DNA of 64,000 nucleotides from Candidatus Iainarchaeum sp. (GTDB lineage Archaea; B1Sed10-29; WALL01), in NCBI GenBank assembly GCA_023129115.1, contig JAGMCR010000013.1, positions 26,726 to 90,725 on the forward strand. Reading direction: 5' to 3'. Below the pieces are notes generated by a model. That model was not told where the DNA came from and did not search any database. It saw only the letters and a list, made by a program, of their open reading frames with translations. The translations under genes and the position numbers were made by a program. Shown here in pieces: positions 51,225-59,938 of the stretch (the stretch's first letter is position 1; each line of letters opens with the position of its first letter).

Positions 51225-51334
51225 TTACTTATTTTTAGCTTTACTAAGTTTAGCAAATATGGTGGTTAATTTGAAAACGCGGTAAAATGTTTCCATAGTG
51301 TATAGGGGGATAAAATTATCATATTTTATACCCA

Positions 51335-51380
51335 TATACCGGTATACATATATATGAGTTATACCCCAATATATGGGTAT
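51335..51380 (+). promoter_or_regulatory. Operator-like palindromes before the AAA ATPase
   Basis: TATACCGGTATA (51335-51346) is a perfect palindrome. ATACCC (51361-51366) and GGGTAT (51375-51380) form an inverted repeat that spans the start codon. The whole 51240-51372 stretch is AT-rich, unlike the flanking genes, with overlapping TATA-like sequences. It suggests tight self-control of the inserted gene. Confidence 0.6.
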
Positions 51381-52842
51381 GAATGAGCAGGAAGTCTTGA
51401 AACGCCTTTACGAGCATAACCCTTGGTGGAAGGGCTCAAGAGTAGCTATACAACCATATCACACGAGATATTTTCATGTGATAAAAAAAGCTGAGCTTCT
51501 TAAAAGCAACAAAAAAATAGCCACGATTTATGGCCCTAGACAAGTGGGAAAAACAGAGCTTTTGAAGCAACTCGTTGACTATTTGTTGGGGCAAAAGGTA
51601 AAACCACAGAATATCCTGTTTGTAGAGTTAGATGATGTACTATTGGGAAAACATACAGATGATATCATCCTAGATTGTTTGGAAGTTTATTCGAAAAATA
51701 TTCTTCAGACATCATTCCGTGAGTCCAAAGAAGAGGTATACATCTTCTTGGACGAAGTGCAGGGTGTTGAAAAGTGGAGCGAGATTTTAAAAAACTACCA
51801 TCATCTAAACTATAAAATAAAGTTCTTCGTTACTGGGTCTTCTAGTGCGGGGATAAGGAAGGGGCTATCTGAATCTCTGCTTGGGCGAACAGAGCCATAC
51901 TTGATACTGCCATTAAAATTCTCCGAATTTATTCCATTCAAAAGACCAAAGGACAAAGAACGGTTTTTGTCGATTAGTCTAAGCATGAGGTCTCATTTCG
52001 GAATGAGTCTCAAGAAAAAGAATGCCAAGATGCTGTATGATGGTTTAGAGCAATATCGTTTAAGTTTAGCTGGAGACGAAAATACTATAGAAACGTTGCT
52101 TAGGGAATATTTGATAAAAGGGGGTTATATTGGGGTAGTCAAAGAAACAGACTGGAATAAATGCACAACAGACTTGAAAAATTATACGCAACTAACAATC
52201 TATAACGATATCATGCAGGCCTTTGGTATCCGCAACCCCCGTGAGTTTGACCAACTGCTCGCGTTAATAGCGGCTGAATCATCTCAAATAATGAGTGAAA
52301 ATGGGCTTTCTAAAAATCTAAGCATTAAAATAGACACTCTTTCAAGATACTTGGATCTACTTGAAGATGTTTTCTTGGTCTCTTCCTGTGAGCTCTATGC
52401 GAAAAGCCGGGCAAAGAGGATTAGAAATGCCAAAAAGCTTTATATAAACGATATTGGGATTAGAAACGCCTTGTTGCACTCCCTGGGCCCCCACTTACTG
52501 GGGGATGGGGCAGAGATTGGAAAGATAGTGGAGACAGTGGTACACAATCATCTAAAGCGACTTGCTTTTGCGTTTACTAGGGACACGGCAAACACTTGTT
52601 TTTATGGGAAAAACAATCGGGGAAAAGAAGTGGACAATATTTTTGCTTACGGAAAAATGGCAATCCCTATTGAAGTAAAATACCGGGAAACAATTAAAAG
52701 CGGGGATGAAGAGCCAGTAAGCGAATTTTTGGAGGAAACAAAAGGCAAGATTGGCATCATCATCACAAAAAATACGTTGGCAGTCAACCAAAAAACAGGG
52801 ATAGTGCAAATACCTCTGTGGATGTTCCTGTTCCTTGTCTGA
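51373..52842 (+). CDS. AAA_14/DUF4143 ATPase
   Basis: 489 residues. Walker A IYGPRQVGKTELLKQL, Walker B VYIFLDEVQGVEKW, sensor FVTGSSSAGI and the C-terminal nuclease-like DUF4143 end (FYGKNNRGKEVDNIFAYGKMAIPIEVKYRE, with Glu-Val-Asp and Glu-x-Lys). These ATPases are abundant in archaeal accessory DNA and are thought to belong to mobile or defence units. AT-rich coding sequence contrasts with neighbours. Either of two close ATGs could start it. Confidence 0.85.
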   Translation: MGMNEQEVLKRLYEHNPWWKGSRVAIQPYHTRYFHVIKKAELLKSNKKIATIYGPRQVGKTELLKQLVDYLLGQKVKPQNILFVELDDVLLGKHTDDIILDCLEVYSKNILQTSFRESKEEVYIFLDEVQGVEKWSEILKNYHHLNYKIKFFVTGSSSAGIRKGLSESLLGRTEPYLILPLKFSEFIPFKRPKDKERFLSISLSMRSHFGMSLKKKNAKMLYDGLEQYRLSLAGDENTIETLLREYLIKGGYIGVVKETDWNKCTTDLKNYTQLTIYNDIMQAFGIRNPREFDQLLALIAAESSQIMSENGLSKNLSIKIDTLSRYLDLLEDVFLVSSCELYAKSRAKRIRNAKKLYINDIGIRNALLHSLGPHLLGDGAEIGKIVETVVHNHLKRLAFAFTRDTANTCFYGKNNRGKEVDNIFAYGKMAIPIEVKYRETIKSGDEEPVSEFLEETKGKIGIIITKNTLAVNQKTGIVQIPLWMFLFLV

Positions 52843-52918
52843 GGTGAAACCCGGCTAAAACTCAGCTAAACCGAACAACAACCAAACATCTTGTGGAGAT
52901 GTCCGGTATCCGGCGGGA

Positions 52919-52969
52919 TGCACAGACTCACTCGGCGACGCGACAGGGGCCGCAACCGGCTCTTGCTAG
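52919..52969 (+). pseudogene. Second copy of the 3' end of the Dsb-like gene
   Basis: Reads CTDSLGDATGAATGSC-stop, against CEESLGAATGSASGSC-stop at the true gene end, and is followed by a similar hairpin terminator. It is more diverged than the other gene-end copies but colinear over the last 17 codons and the 40 bases after. It closes the islet that holds the AAA/DUF4143 gene. Confidence 0.82.
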
Positions 52970-53006
52970 AAACAAATCCCGGCAGCCTTTCCGGCTGCCG
53001 TTCTGC

Positions 53007-54344
53007 TTATTTTTTCTTCTGTTTTGCTTTTGCCATCGATTCTCTGAAGAACGTGTGAAGTTCCGGCTCTTTTTTGCCCGTCATGACGTGGATGCATTCC
53101 CCCAGCACGGGGTTTTTCCCTTTTACTCTCTCAGCAATCTCGTTAGCCGCTCCACTGACGTCCCCCCTTTTTGCAGCCGTTTCCAAAAGCCCGTTTACTT
53201 CGTCCCGGCTTATTTTGGCTTGGGCATAAGCCTTTGCCAAAAGGAAGCCAAGATTGTGTTCAAACGAGAAGTGGGGTGCGAGGTACCTACTGCTTTCAAG
53301 CCAGTCTTTATGCTGCTCATGGAAAGAAAACGATTCATGGAATGAGTCCATTAGCAATTTCTGCCATTCCAGTTCTTCAGGCCGGGTGCATGCCTTTTCT
53401 ATTGCCCCATCAATGCCCTCTAAGAATTCGCGCTGTTTTGGTTTTGCGTGCTCTTTTTCGTGAATTAAGGTCCTCTCAATTGAACCGGGGGCATAGTGGA
53501 ATCCGTGCTTCTCCCGTTCCTTTCTTTGTTTTTGTTTTATCTCTTTGCATTTCTTTTCGATAGTGTGGATATCCCGAAAATGGTCTGTTACTACCTTAAG
53601 ATAGTCGTAGGCCCTCCAACGCTTCGAAAGCGCGTATGCCTTTGGCAGTTCGGGCGATTCAAATACTCTTCCCTTTGAAGGATTGTCCGGTTCCTGCTCG
53701 GGGGCGATAAATATAAGTTGTTTGTTTTCCCGATATTTTTTGTGTGCTTCTTGCATCATTTTATTCTTTAGTTTTTCCAATGTCCGCCTATTCTTTGCAG
53801 GGATGTTAACGTCATCCACAACATTAAAAACGAAGTCCATAAGCACCCCAATACTTTCTTTATTGGTTGCGGAACTAGAGTGGAGTGGCATCAACATAAC
53901 GTCGTTTGGCAGGCTTACTCGCTGCCCAATTACTTTTTTCAAATCCTCCCTATTCTTGAGGAACCACACGCGATTCATTTTCTCGAGCATGCCTTCGTAT
54001 GGCTTCCAAGAGTCTGGATGCTTTTGTTTCACGATTTGTCTCAGGTCCTCCTTCTGGATTGCCTCGTAAATCCTGCCGGTCTTTTCCTTCAGTGGCCTCC
54101 TCAGGCAACTATACGCCGGGATTTTGTCCAGTGCCTGGTTTATGAAGTCCACCATCCCCAGCAAGTCCGCTTTTTTGGTGGAAACAAGAGCATCATACCG
54201 GGATTTTCCCACCCGCTTTTTTACGACGAAACGCTTGTACACATCCATCTCGCGCTGAAGTCTCGGGACTACCCTATTCAGCGAGTTCAAGAGGGCAAAC
54301 TCGTTCTCGACACGCCGAGCCCTCGTTTCCTTCTTGGGAGGCAT
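53007..54344 (-). CDS. Large hypothetical helical protein
   Basis: 445 residues from MPPKKETRARRVENEF, charged and helical, no membrane segment. I recognise no family. HEKEHAKPKQREF and ESFSFHEQHKDW contain histidines but no clear metal motif. It lies between the duplicated ends of the Dsb-like and fibrillarin genes, i.e. between two insertion points from opposite sides. Confidence 0.55.
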   Translation of the reverse strand: MPPKKETRARRVENEFALLNSLNRVVPRLQREMDVYKRFVVKKRVGKSRYDALVSTKKADLLGMVDFINQALDKIPAYSCLRRPLKEKTGRIYEAIQKEDLRQIVKQKHPDSWKPYEGMLEKMNRVWFLKNREDLKKVIGQRVSLPNDVMLMPLHSSSATNKESIGVLMDFVFNVVDDVNIPAKNRRTLEKLKNKMMQEAHKKYRENKQLIFIAPEQEPDNPSKGRVFESPELPKAYALSKRWRAYDYLKVVTDHFRDIHTIEKKCKEIKQKQRKEREKHGFHYAPGSIERTLIHEKEHAKPKQREFLEGIDGAIEKACTRPEELEWQKLLMDSFHESFSFHEQHKDWLESSRYLAPHFSFEHNLGFLLAKAYAQAKISRDEVNGLLETAAKRGDVSGAANEIAERVKGKNPVLGECIHVMTGKKEPELHTFFRESMAKAKQKKK

Positions 54345-54400
54345 CGAAAAAATTAGGGGCAAGAGCCAATAAAAAGGTTAGTCGCAATCCCACTCGATCC

Positions 54401-54430
54401 TTACAAACAACTAACACGTGGTCCTTCTCA
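54401..54430 (-). pseudogene. Second copy of the fibrillarin 3' end
   Basis: On the minus strand it encodes EKDHVLVVCK, identical to the last residues of fibrillarin, but five codons differ silently (GAA/GAG, AAA/AAG, CAT/CAC, CTA/TTA, GTA/GTT). The stop is lost (reads on as DRVGLRL). A 57-base spacer containing GCGCTCGC/GAAAAGCGC-type pairing separates it from the gene. Confidence 0.85.
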
Positions 54431-54487
54431 GCCCTTTTTCTGTTACTCGCTAGCGCTCGCTCGGTGGAAAAGCGCTGGCGGAAAAAC

Positions 54488-55132
54488 TTAGTTCTTACAA
54501 ACTACTAGCACATGGTCTTTTTCGAACGGCTCGAGCGGAATCACTTCAAGCACTTCAATTCCCGCTTCTTTTATCACGTTGATTTCTTTTTTGAACACTT
54601 GCTTCGGCTCCATCGACACGTCCACGCTCCGCGCCTTGATGCACAGCAAGCCGTAGCCCTTCACGAGCGCCATGTTCTTCACAAAAATAGCTGCCTGCCT
54701 CGGCTGCGCAACGTCCTGGTAAACCACTGACACTCCGTCCAAGTAATCCGCGTACTCCTCCGGGTGGTTCGCGTCCGCGAGCACGGGAACCATGTTCTCG
54801 CGCCGCTCGCAAAGCGGCAACAACTTCTCGAAAGCCCTCTGCGAAATCTCGACGCAAACGACAACCCCTTTCTCGACAACGTCGCTCACGTGCGACGGCG
54901 TCGTGCCCTGTGCCGCGCCGAGGTACAGCACCCCCGTGCCAGCGTCGAAAGGAAAGTTCTTCAATCCATTCATAATCGCCGCGGCCAGCTTGGATCGGTT
55001 CGGGTCCCACTGCCGCAGCTCGCCTGAGTTGTACTTCACGAGTTTTTCGCCGTACACGCGCTGCCCCGGGTCAAGGGACAAGGTATACAATTGCTTGCCG
55101 CCGCGGAACACGTTGTGGAAGAGCTTCTTCAT
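54488..55132 (-). CDS. flpA: Fibrillarin-like rRNA/tRNA 2'-O-methyltransferase
   Basis: 214 residues. LYLGAAQGTTPSHVSDVV is methyltransferase motif I of fibrillarin, with VCVEISQRAFEKL, VYQDVAQPRQAAIFVKN and IKARSVDVS as the further family motifs. In archaeal C/D-box particles it methylates rRNA guided by small RNAs. ATGA-coupled to the Nop5 gene. Confidence 0.95.
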   Translation of the reverse strand: MKKLFHNVFRGGKQLYTLSLDPGQRVYGEKLVKYNSGELRQWDPNRSKLAAAIMNGLKNFPFDAGTGVLYLGAAQGTTPSHVSDVVEKGVVVCVEISQRAFEKLLPLCERRENMVPVLADANHPEEYADYLDGVSVVYQDVAQPRQAAIFVKNMALVKGYGLLCIKARSVDVSMEPKQVFKKEINVIKEAGIEVLEVIPLEPFEKDHVLVVCKN

Positions 55133-55920
55133 TTAAGCGCGCTCGTAATCTTCTTTTCCAGTTCTTCATTCAGTGACTTGTCCAGGCCGTGATTGAAAAA
55201 GTCCATTCGCGCCGCAATCGCGAGCTTCCCCGCGACGAGCCGCGAGATCTTGCCCTTCTTGTTCTTTGGCGCCTGCATCACGTGCGGGTAAGCAAAAATC
55301 AGGCCGTGCTTAGGCGGCTTCACGCCCTTCCTGATGTGCGCGAAGAGCGCCTTTTCCGCACCCAATACCTGAATAGTTGACGCCGGCATTTCCGCGAGCC
55401 GCTCCAGCGACCCCGCCTTGGCAAGCAGCCGCGCCGACAGCAGCCCCCCCGCAATCGAGTGCATGTTGGGGCAGATTTCCGCGGTGGCCTCGTCTATGTA
55501 CTGCGCCAGTTCCTCGCGCTCGTTGTGCGCGTGTGCCGCGAGCGAGGCGAACTTTGCCAGGCTGTCCAGGTCAGTGTCGCTGACTTCGGCGCCCATGGTC
55601 TGCTCGGCAATCAGCTCGACTTTCTTGGCCTGGTCCTCGGGCAGGTACTTCATGAGCGCTTCCTTGCGCATGTCCCTCCGCGACTTTAGCACAGTGATTA
55701 TCTCGAGGTAAGTGTCAATGCTCTTCACGAGCTTCGCGAGCTCGGGGTAATGAATTGAGTACCAGTGCCGCACCCTCTCGGTCATCAGGTTTGCGACGTC
55801 GTCGAGCTCGTCGATGGCCTCGACTGCCTGTATCACCAGGTAGTCCCTCCCCGACTTCTTTTCCCTCACTTTTTCCTTGGCCAGGGCCAGGGCTTTTCTG
55901 CGCATTTGACGGGCGTCCAT
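55129..55920 (-). CDS. nop5: Nop5/Nop56-Nop58 C/D-box scaffold, short form
   Basis: 263 residues from MDARQMRRKAL. The coiled coil (LIIQ-type segment LVIQAVEAIDELDDVANLM) and the Nop domain (ICPNMHSIAGGLLSARLLAKAGSLERLAEMPASTIQVLGAEKALF) are intact. Most of the N-terminal fibrillarin-binding domain found in 370-420-residue archaeal relatives seems missing. It bridges L7Ae-bound C/D RNA and fibrillarin. Confidence 0.9.
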   Translation of the reverse strand: MDARQMRRKALALAKEKVREKKSGRDYLVIQAVEAIDELDDVANLMTERVRHWYSIHYPELAKLVKSIDTYLEIITVLKSRRDMRKEALMKYLPEDQAKKVELIAEQTMGAEVSDTDLDSLAKFASLAAHAHNEREELAQYIDEATAEICPNMHSIAGGLLSARLLAKAGSLERLAEMPASTIQVLGAEKALFAHIRKGVKPPKHGLIFAYPHVMQAPKNKKGKISRLVAGKLAIAARMDFFNHGLDKSLNEELEKKITSALK

Positions 55921-55979
55921 GTGAATCACCGTATTATTGTTGAGTGGGTATATAAAAACGTGGCCGCAGTAATAAGCTC

Positions 55980-56675
55980 ATGCCTTCTTTCAAGCGCAGG
56001 AGGAAGCTGTCGAGGGAAGAAGCCAAGTGTGTCAGCGACACCAGAAAACAACTTGAAGCCATGCAAGTCCACCCCAAGCTGGAAGGCGCCCTGAAAAAAG
56101 CCATCCGGAAAGCAAAGGAACTGGAGAGCCGTTCTTTCACTGGCAATAAGGACGAGAGGCTAACAGAATTGACTAGGTCGTACATGTCACTCCAGCTCCT
56201 CACGGAATCTGAGCCCCATCTTGTTGACTTGTGGAGTGGGGTTGACGAGATAAAGCTCGACCCCAGTTTGTTCGCCCTCCACACGGAGGAAGGGCCGGAA
56301 GTCGGCGGCGCCCTTATTGCGAAACGGGTCGTGAAGAACGGGAAAAACGTTTTGCACCTTTCTCCCTCGGTACGAGAGTCAATGAAACCAGAGGGGAAGG
56401 AAAGCCTTCTGTCAGCGCCCACACCATTGGCTGAGGGGGAAGCCGCCTTGTTCCACACTCACCCCAGTGGGGCTCTTTGGCTTTCTTTCCATGATGTTCT
56501 TGGCTTTAGGCTGCCGTACAGGCCCCATGTCGTCGTTGGAAAAGGCAAGGCAAGCCTCTATATCTCCAAGGAGCTCGCCGCTTTGACGAACCTTAAGACC
56601 GTTGGCGAGGACGAGCTTTTTGGCGAAAACTCTATGCTGATTGGTGCCAAGAACTTAATTCTGAGAAAGGAATAG
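55980..56675 (+). CDS. JAMM/MPN-like metalloprotease-fold protein
   Basis: 231 residues. ALFHTHPSGALWLSFHDVLGF matches the zinc signature H-x-H-P-x7-S-x2-D of JAMM enzymes, with EVGGALIAKRVV as the preceding strand and possible Glu. The N-terminal 80 residues are basic helices. JAMM proteins remove ubiquitin-like modifiers or act on small conjugates; no partner modifier gene is visible. TATATAAAAAC upstream serves as a leaderless promoter. Confidence 0.72.
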   Translation: MPSFKRRRKLSREEAKCVSDTRKQLEAMQVHPKLEGALKKAIRKAKELESRSFTGNKDERLTELTRSYMSLQLLTESEPHLVDLWSGVDEIKLDPSLFALHTEEGPEVGGALIAKRVVKNGKNVLHLSPSVRESMKPEGKESLLSAPTPLAEGEAALFHTHPSGALWLSFHDVLGFRLPYRPHVVVGKGKASLYISKELAALTNLKTVGEDELFGENSMLIGAKNLILRKE

Positions 56676-56712
56676 CTAATTATATAAAAGCGTGGCGATT
56701 AAACCAACACGC

Positions 56713-58164
56713 ATGGGCCACTACGAAACACTGCAGGAATTGCTGCTGAAGAGGGCGATTGTTTACCCGAACAGCGAGCCGCACGGCCCTGTCGCGGGCT
56801 TCTATGACTACGGCAGCGTCGGCTCAGAGATAAAGCGCCGCCTCGAAGGCGAGTGGCGCTCGTTCTTCCTCTCGCTCGGCGACAACTTCCACGAAATCGA
56901 CTCCTGCCTGATTATGCCCCAGAGCGTGTTCAAGGCGTCTGGCCACTTGGAGCACTTCAAAGACCCTGCTGCCGTGTGCGGCAAGTGCGGCACAAAAAGG
57001 AAGGCCGACGAGCTCATGGAAGAGGCACTGGGCGAAAAGTTCGAGGGATTGTCTGCCCAGGAATTGGACGAATTAATCAAGAAGCACAAGCTCGTGTGCC
57101 CCAAGTGCAAGTCCAAGTTCAAGGGCATAGAGCCCTTTACATTAATGTTCCCGCTGGAGGCCGGCGCCGCGGAAAACAAGGCCGCTGTCTACCTCCGCCC
57201 CGAGACCGCGCAGGGCCCGTTCACCGCGTTCAAGCGCGAGTTCCGCGCCAACCGCGAGAGGCTCCCGCTCGGCCTGGCAATCATCGGCAAGGCGTTCCGC
57301 AACGAAATCTCGCCAAGGCAATTGACAATCCGCACGCGGGAGTTCACCCAGGCCGAACTGCAAATCTTTTTCGACCCGAAGGCCGCGCCGGAAGTCGACT
57401 ACAAGTCAATAAAGAAAAAGAAAGTATTGTTCGCGCTCCCCGGCAAGAAAGAAAAATCAATGGCCATCGACGAGGTAAAGAAGGCGACCAAGATGCCCGA
57501 GTTCATGCTGTACTACCTGGCGAAGGACTGGGAGTGGATGGAGTACCTCGGCCTCGGGAAATGCCTCCGCCTCGCGCAATTGTCGGAAGAGGAAAAAGCG
57601 TTTTACAACAAGTACCATCTCGACCTCGAAATCAAGATGCCTTCTTTTGACAAGTGGGTCGAGGTCGCGGGGTTCCACTACCGGACTGACCACGACCTGA
57701 AGGGCCACCAAAAGGTGAGTGGCCAGAAAATGCTTGTGCCCGGGAAGGACTACAACCCGCATGTGCTCGAGCTCTCGTTCGGCGTTGACCGCCTCGTGTT
57801 CGCCTTGCTCGACACTTCCCTCAAAGAAGGCAAGGAGGGCTGGTATTTCGCCCTTCCACCGCGGCTGGCGCCGTTCGACGCGGGCGTGTATCCCTTGGTC
57901 AACAAAGAGTCCCTGCCCGAAAAGGCGCGTGCCATACTGCAAACGCTCCGCGGCGACGGCATCAAAGTGTTCTTCGACGGCGGCGGCTCAATCGGCCGGC
58001 GCTACGCGCGTGCCGACGAAATCGGCGTTCCGTTCGGAATAACTATTGACTTCGATTCTTTGAAGGACAAGTCCGTGACCGTGCGCGACCGCGACACGCA
58101 GAAGCAGGACCGCGTGAAAATCAGTGATTTGAGTGGCTATTTATGGAAAAGGAAATCCGTTTGA
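56713..58164 (+). CDS. glyS: Glycyl-tRNA synthetase
   Basis: 483 residues, class II. Motif 1/2 region YLRPETAQGPFTAFKREFRANRERLPLGLAIIGKAFRNEISPR and motif 3 FGVDRLVFALL are typical, with an insertion zinc site CGKCGTKR...CPKCKSKF. I use the ATG 27 bases after TTATATAAAAG rather than an in-frame GTG 21 bases upstream, which would shorten the leader to nothing before the box. It charges tRNA-Gly. Shorter than bacterial alpha2 enzymes. Confidence 0.94.
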   Translation: MGHYETLQELLLKRAIVYPNSEPHGPVAGFYDYGSVGSEIKRRLEGEWRSFFLSLGDNFHEIDSCLIMPQSVFKASGHLEHFKDPAAVCGKCGTKRKADELMEEALGEKFEGLSAQELDELIKKHKLVCPKCKSKFKGIEPFTLMFPLEAGAAENKAAVYLRPETAQGPFTAFKREFRANRERLPLGLAIIGKAFRNEISPRQLTIRTREFTQAELQIFFDPKAAPEVDYKSIKKKKVLFALPGKKEKSMAIDEVKKATKMPEFMLYYLAKDWEWMEYLGLGKCLRLAQLSEEEKAFYNKYHLDLEIKMPSFDKWVEVAGFHYRTDHDLKGHQKVSGQKMLVPGKDYNPHVLELSFGVDRLVFALLDTSLKEGKEGWYFALPPRLAPFDAGVYPLVNKESLPEKARAILQTLRGDGIKVFFDGGGSIGRRYARADEIGVPFGITIDFDSLKDKSVTVRDRDTQKQDRVKISDLSGYLWKRKSV

Positions 58165-58676
58165 GTGACGGCCGAACCGTTCTCGTGCGGGACATGCGTG
58201 CCGACGAAGACGTTTTTGAGCTGTCGAGTTTCATCAACGAATTAATTGAGGAAGGCGCGTTTCTTACTGAAGACACTCCTGTTCCACCTGAAAGAGAGGG
58301 GGACTGGGTGCGCGGCAAGATGAAGGAAGTCGAAGAGGGTCGCTGCATGATTTGGTGTGTTTTCCTTGACGGCAAGCGTGTTGGGGGGGGTGAGATTCGG
58401 CGCCCGAAGAACGCGGAGCGCAACGCGGCCAGTATGGGCATTGCGCTTTTGAAGGATGTGCGCGGCCAAGGCCTCGGCCATCGACTTATGTCAATGCTTA
58501 TTGAGGAAGCAAAGAAGCAGTGGCAGCCCGCAGTAATCTATTTGTTTCGGTTCGACGCGAACGAGGCGGCAAAAAATCTTTACGAAAAATTGGGGTTCGT
58601 TGAGTGCGGGAGAATCCCGAACGCGCTCTCCCACGGCGGCAAGCAAATGGACAAAGTGTTCATGGTGCTGAAATAG
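58143..58676 (+). CDS. GNAT-family N-acetyltransferase
   Basis: 177 residues. LVRDMRADEDVFELSSFINE...LKDVRGQGLGHRLMSMLIEEA gives the RGQGLG acetyl-CoA loop, and NLYEKLGFVECGR the closing motif; RimI/L-like. The start overlaps glyS by 22 bases. Substrate unknown, perhaps an amine or protein N-terminus. Confidence 0.85.
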   Translation: MEKEIRLSDGRTVLVRDMRADEDVFELSSFINELIEEGAFLTEDTPVPPEREGDWVRGKMKEVEEGRCMIWCVFLDGKRVGGGEIRRPKNAERNAASMGIALLKDVRGQGLGHRLMSMLIEEAKKQWQPAVIYLFRFDANEAAKNLYEKLGFVECGRIPNALSHGGKQMDKVFMVLK

Positions 58677-58719
58677 CTTTTTATTCCTGCTTGGTATAAT
58701 AGGAAACAGGTGGTTTTGA

Positions 58720-59127
58720 ATGGGAAAAAGATCGGCACACAGCGCACAGAAAAGTCGGCCTGAGATTAGGCCCAGAAGGGGAATGAACAAGCTTGACGAC
58801 CTCAGCGTCAAGGCAAAGGGATTGGGCAGCTCGAACATTGTTCAGGTGCGCAAGATAACCCAAAAGCTTCAGGAGCTCGTGGAGGACGAAAAAATCAACG
58901 GAAAAGAGCACTCTGTTTTGATTGCCCCGCTCATGAAAAACATTGCAAAGCCCACTCTTGACATGGAAGTTCGCAAGGACACGCTTACCTTGGCCCTAAA
59001 GCTTTCGGAGCAGGGCGCATTGACAGAACAGCAGACGATTGACTTGACTGCTGCGGCCCGGAAAGGAATGAAGTTTGCGGGCGGCCACAAGCAATTCTTC
59101 CAAGATGCACTCGACTTATTGGAGTAA
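58720..59127 (+). CDS. Hypothetical small helical protein
   Basis: 135 residues: a basic N-terminus (MGKRSAHSAQKSRPEIRPRR) and a helical body (LDMEVRKDTLTLALKLSEQGALTEQQTIDL). No family recognised. Three bases before the endonuclease IV gene, so probably co-transcribed with it. Confidence 0.6.
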   Translation: MGKRSAHSAQKSRPEIRPRRGMNKLDDLSVKAKGLGSSNIVQVRKITQKLQELVEDEKINGKEHSVLIAPLMKNIAKPTLDMEVRKDTLTLALKLSEQGALTEQQTIDLTAAARKGMKFAGGHKQFFQDALDLLE

Positions 59128-59130
59128 ACA

Positions 59131-59937
59131 ATGATTAAAGTCGGCACAGCAGGAACGCCGAACTCGGCGGAAAAAAGGACGTCGTTCCACGGCGTGACGC
59201 GCATTCGCGAGCTTGGCCTGGACGCGATGGAGGTCGAGTTCACTTACGGCGTGCGGATGGGCAACGCCACCGCGAGGCAGCTGAAGAAGCACGCCGAAGA
59301 AAACAACGTCTCCCTCTCCGTGCACGGGCCGTACTACATAAACCTCAACGCGCGCGAGGCAAAGAAGCGCAAGGACTCCGAGAGGCGCATCCTCGAGTCC
59401 TGCGAAAAAGGCGCGTTGATGGGCGCGCGGAACATTTGCTTCCACCCAGGGTTTTACCTAAAGCAGGACCCCGACCTCGTCTACGCGAACGTGTACGACG
59501 AGTTAATGGCGCTCACCGAGATAATCGAGAAAAAAGAGTTGGGCGTCCGGCTCTGCCCCGAGACCACGGGCAAGCCCACGCAGTTTGGCTCGTGGGAAGA
59601 ATTAATGCGCCTCTGCAGCGACGTGCCGGGGCTCGGCATGACCTTTGACTTTTCCCACGTCTATGCCCGCGAGGCGGGCAAGGGGGACTTCGACGAGGCC
59701 CTGAAGGCAATGAAGAAAGAGCTGGGCGCGAGTTTTCTCCACGACCTGCACATGCACTTCTCGGGAATCATCTATACAGAAAAGGGCGAGCGCAGCCACT
59801 GCGACATGGACGACTGCGGCGAGCCCGGGTTCAAGCCAATCACCGACTCAATGAAGAAGTGGCACCTCGGCGGGACAGCGATTTGCGAGTCCCCCAACCT
59901 CGAGACGGACGCGCTGAAGCTCAAGAAGATGCTTTGA
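59131..59937 (+). CDS. nfo: Endonuclease IV-like AP endonuclease (TIM barrel)
   Basis: 268 residues. LDAMEVEFTYGVRMGN, LSVHGPYYINLNAREAKKR, CFHPGFYL, CPETTGKPTQFGS, TFDFSHVYAR and HMHFSGI place the metal-binding His, Glu and Asp of the Nfo family, which cuts DNA at abasic sites. A sugar-isomerase TIM barrel is the alternative but the spacing fits Nfo. The last codons (ETDALKLKKML) are repeated downstream at 61724 and, shorter, at 60982. Confidence 0.82.
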   Translation: MIKVGTAGTPNSAEKRTSFHGVTRIRELGLDAMEVEFTYGVRMGNATARQLKKHAEENNVSLSVHGPYYINLNAREAKKRKDSERRILESCEKGALMGARNICFHPGFYLKQDPDLVYANVYDELMALTEIIEKKELGVRLCPETTGKPTQFGSWEELMRLCSDVPGLGMTFDFSHVYAREAGKGDFDEALKAMKKELGASFLHDLHMHFSGIIYTEKGERSHCDMDDCGEPGFKPITDSMKKWHLGGTAICESPNLETDALKLKKML

Positions 59938-59938
59938 T

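Noticed and set aside
51190..51372. A CRISPR leader or archaeal viral att site in the AT-rich stretch
   Set aside because: Only palindromic operator-like words and TATA-like sequence are present; no integrase gene or matching att core was found apart from the duplicated gene end.
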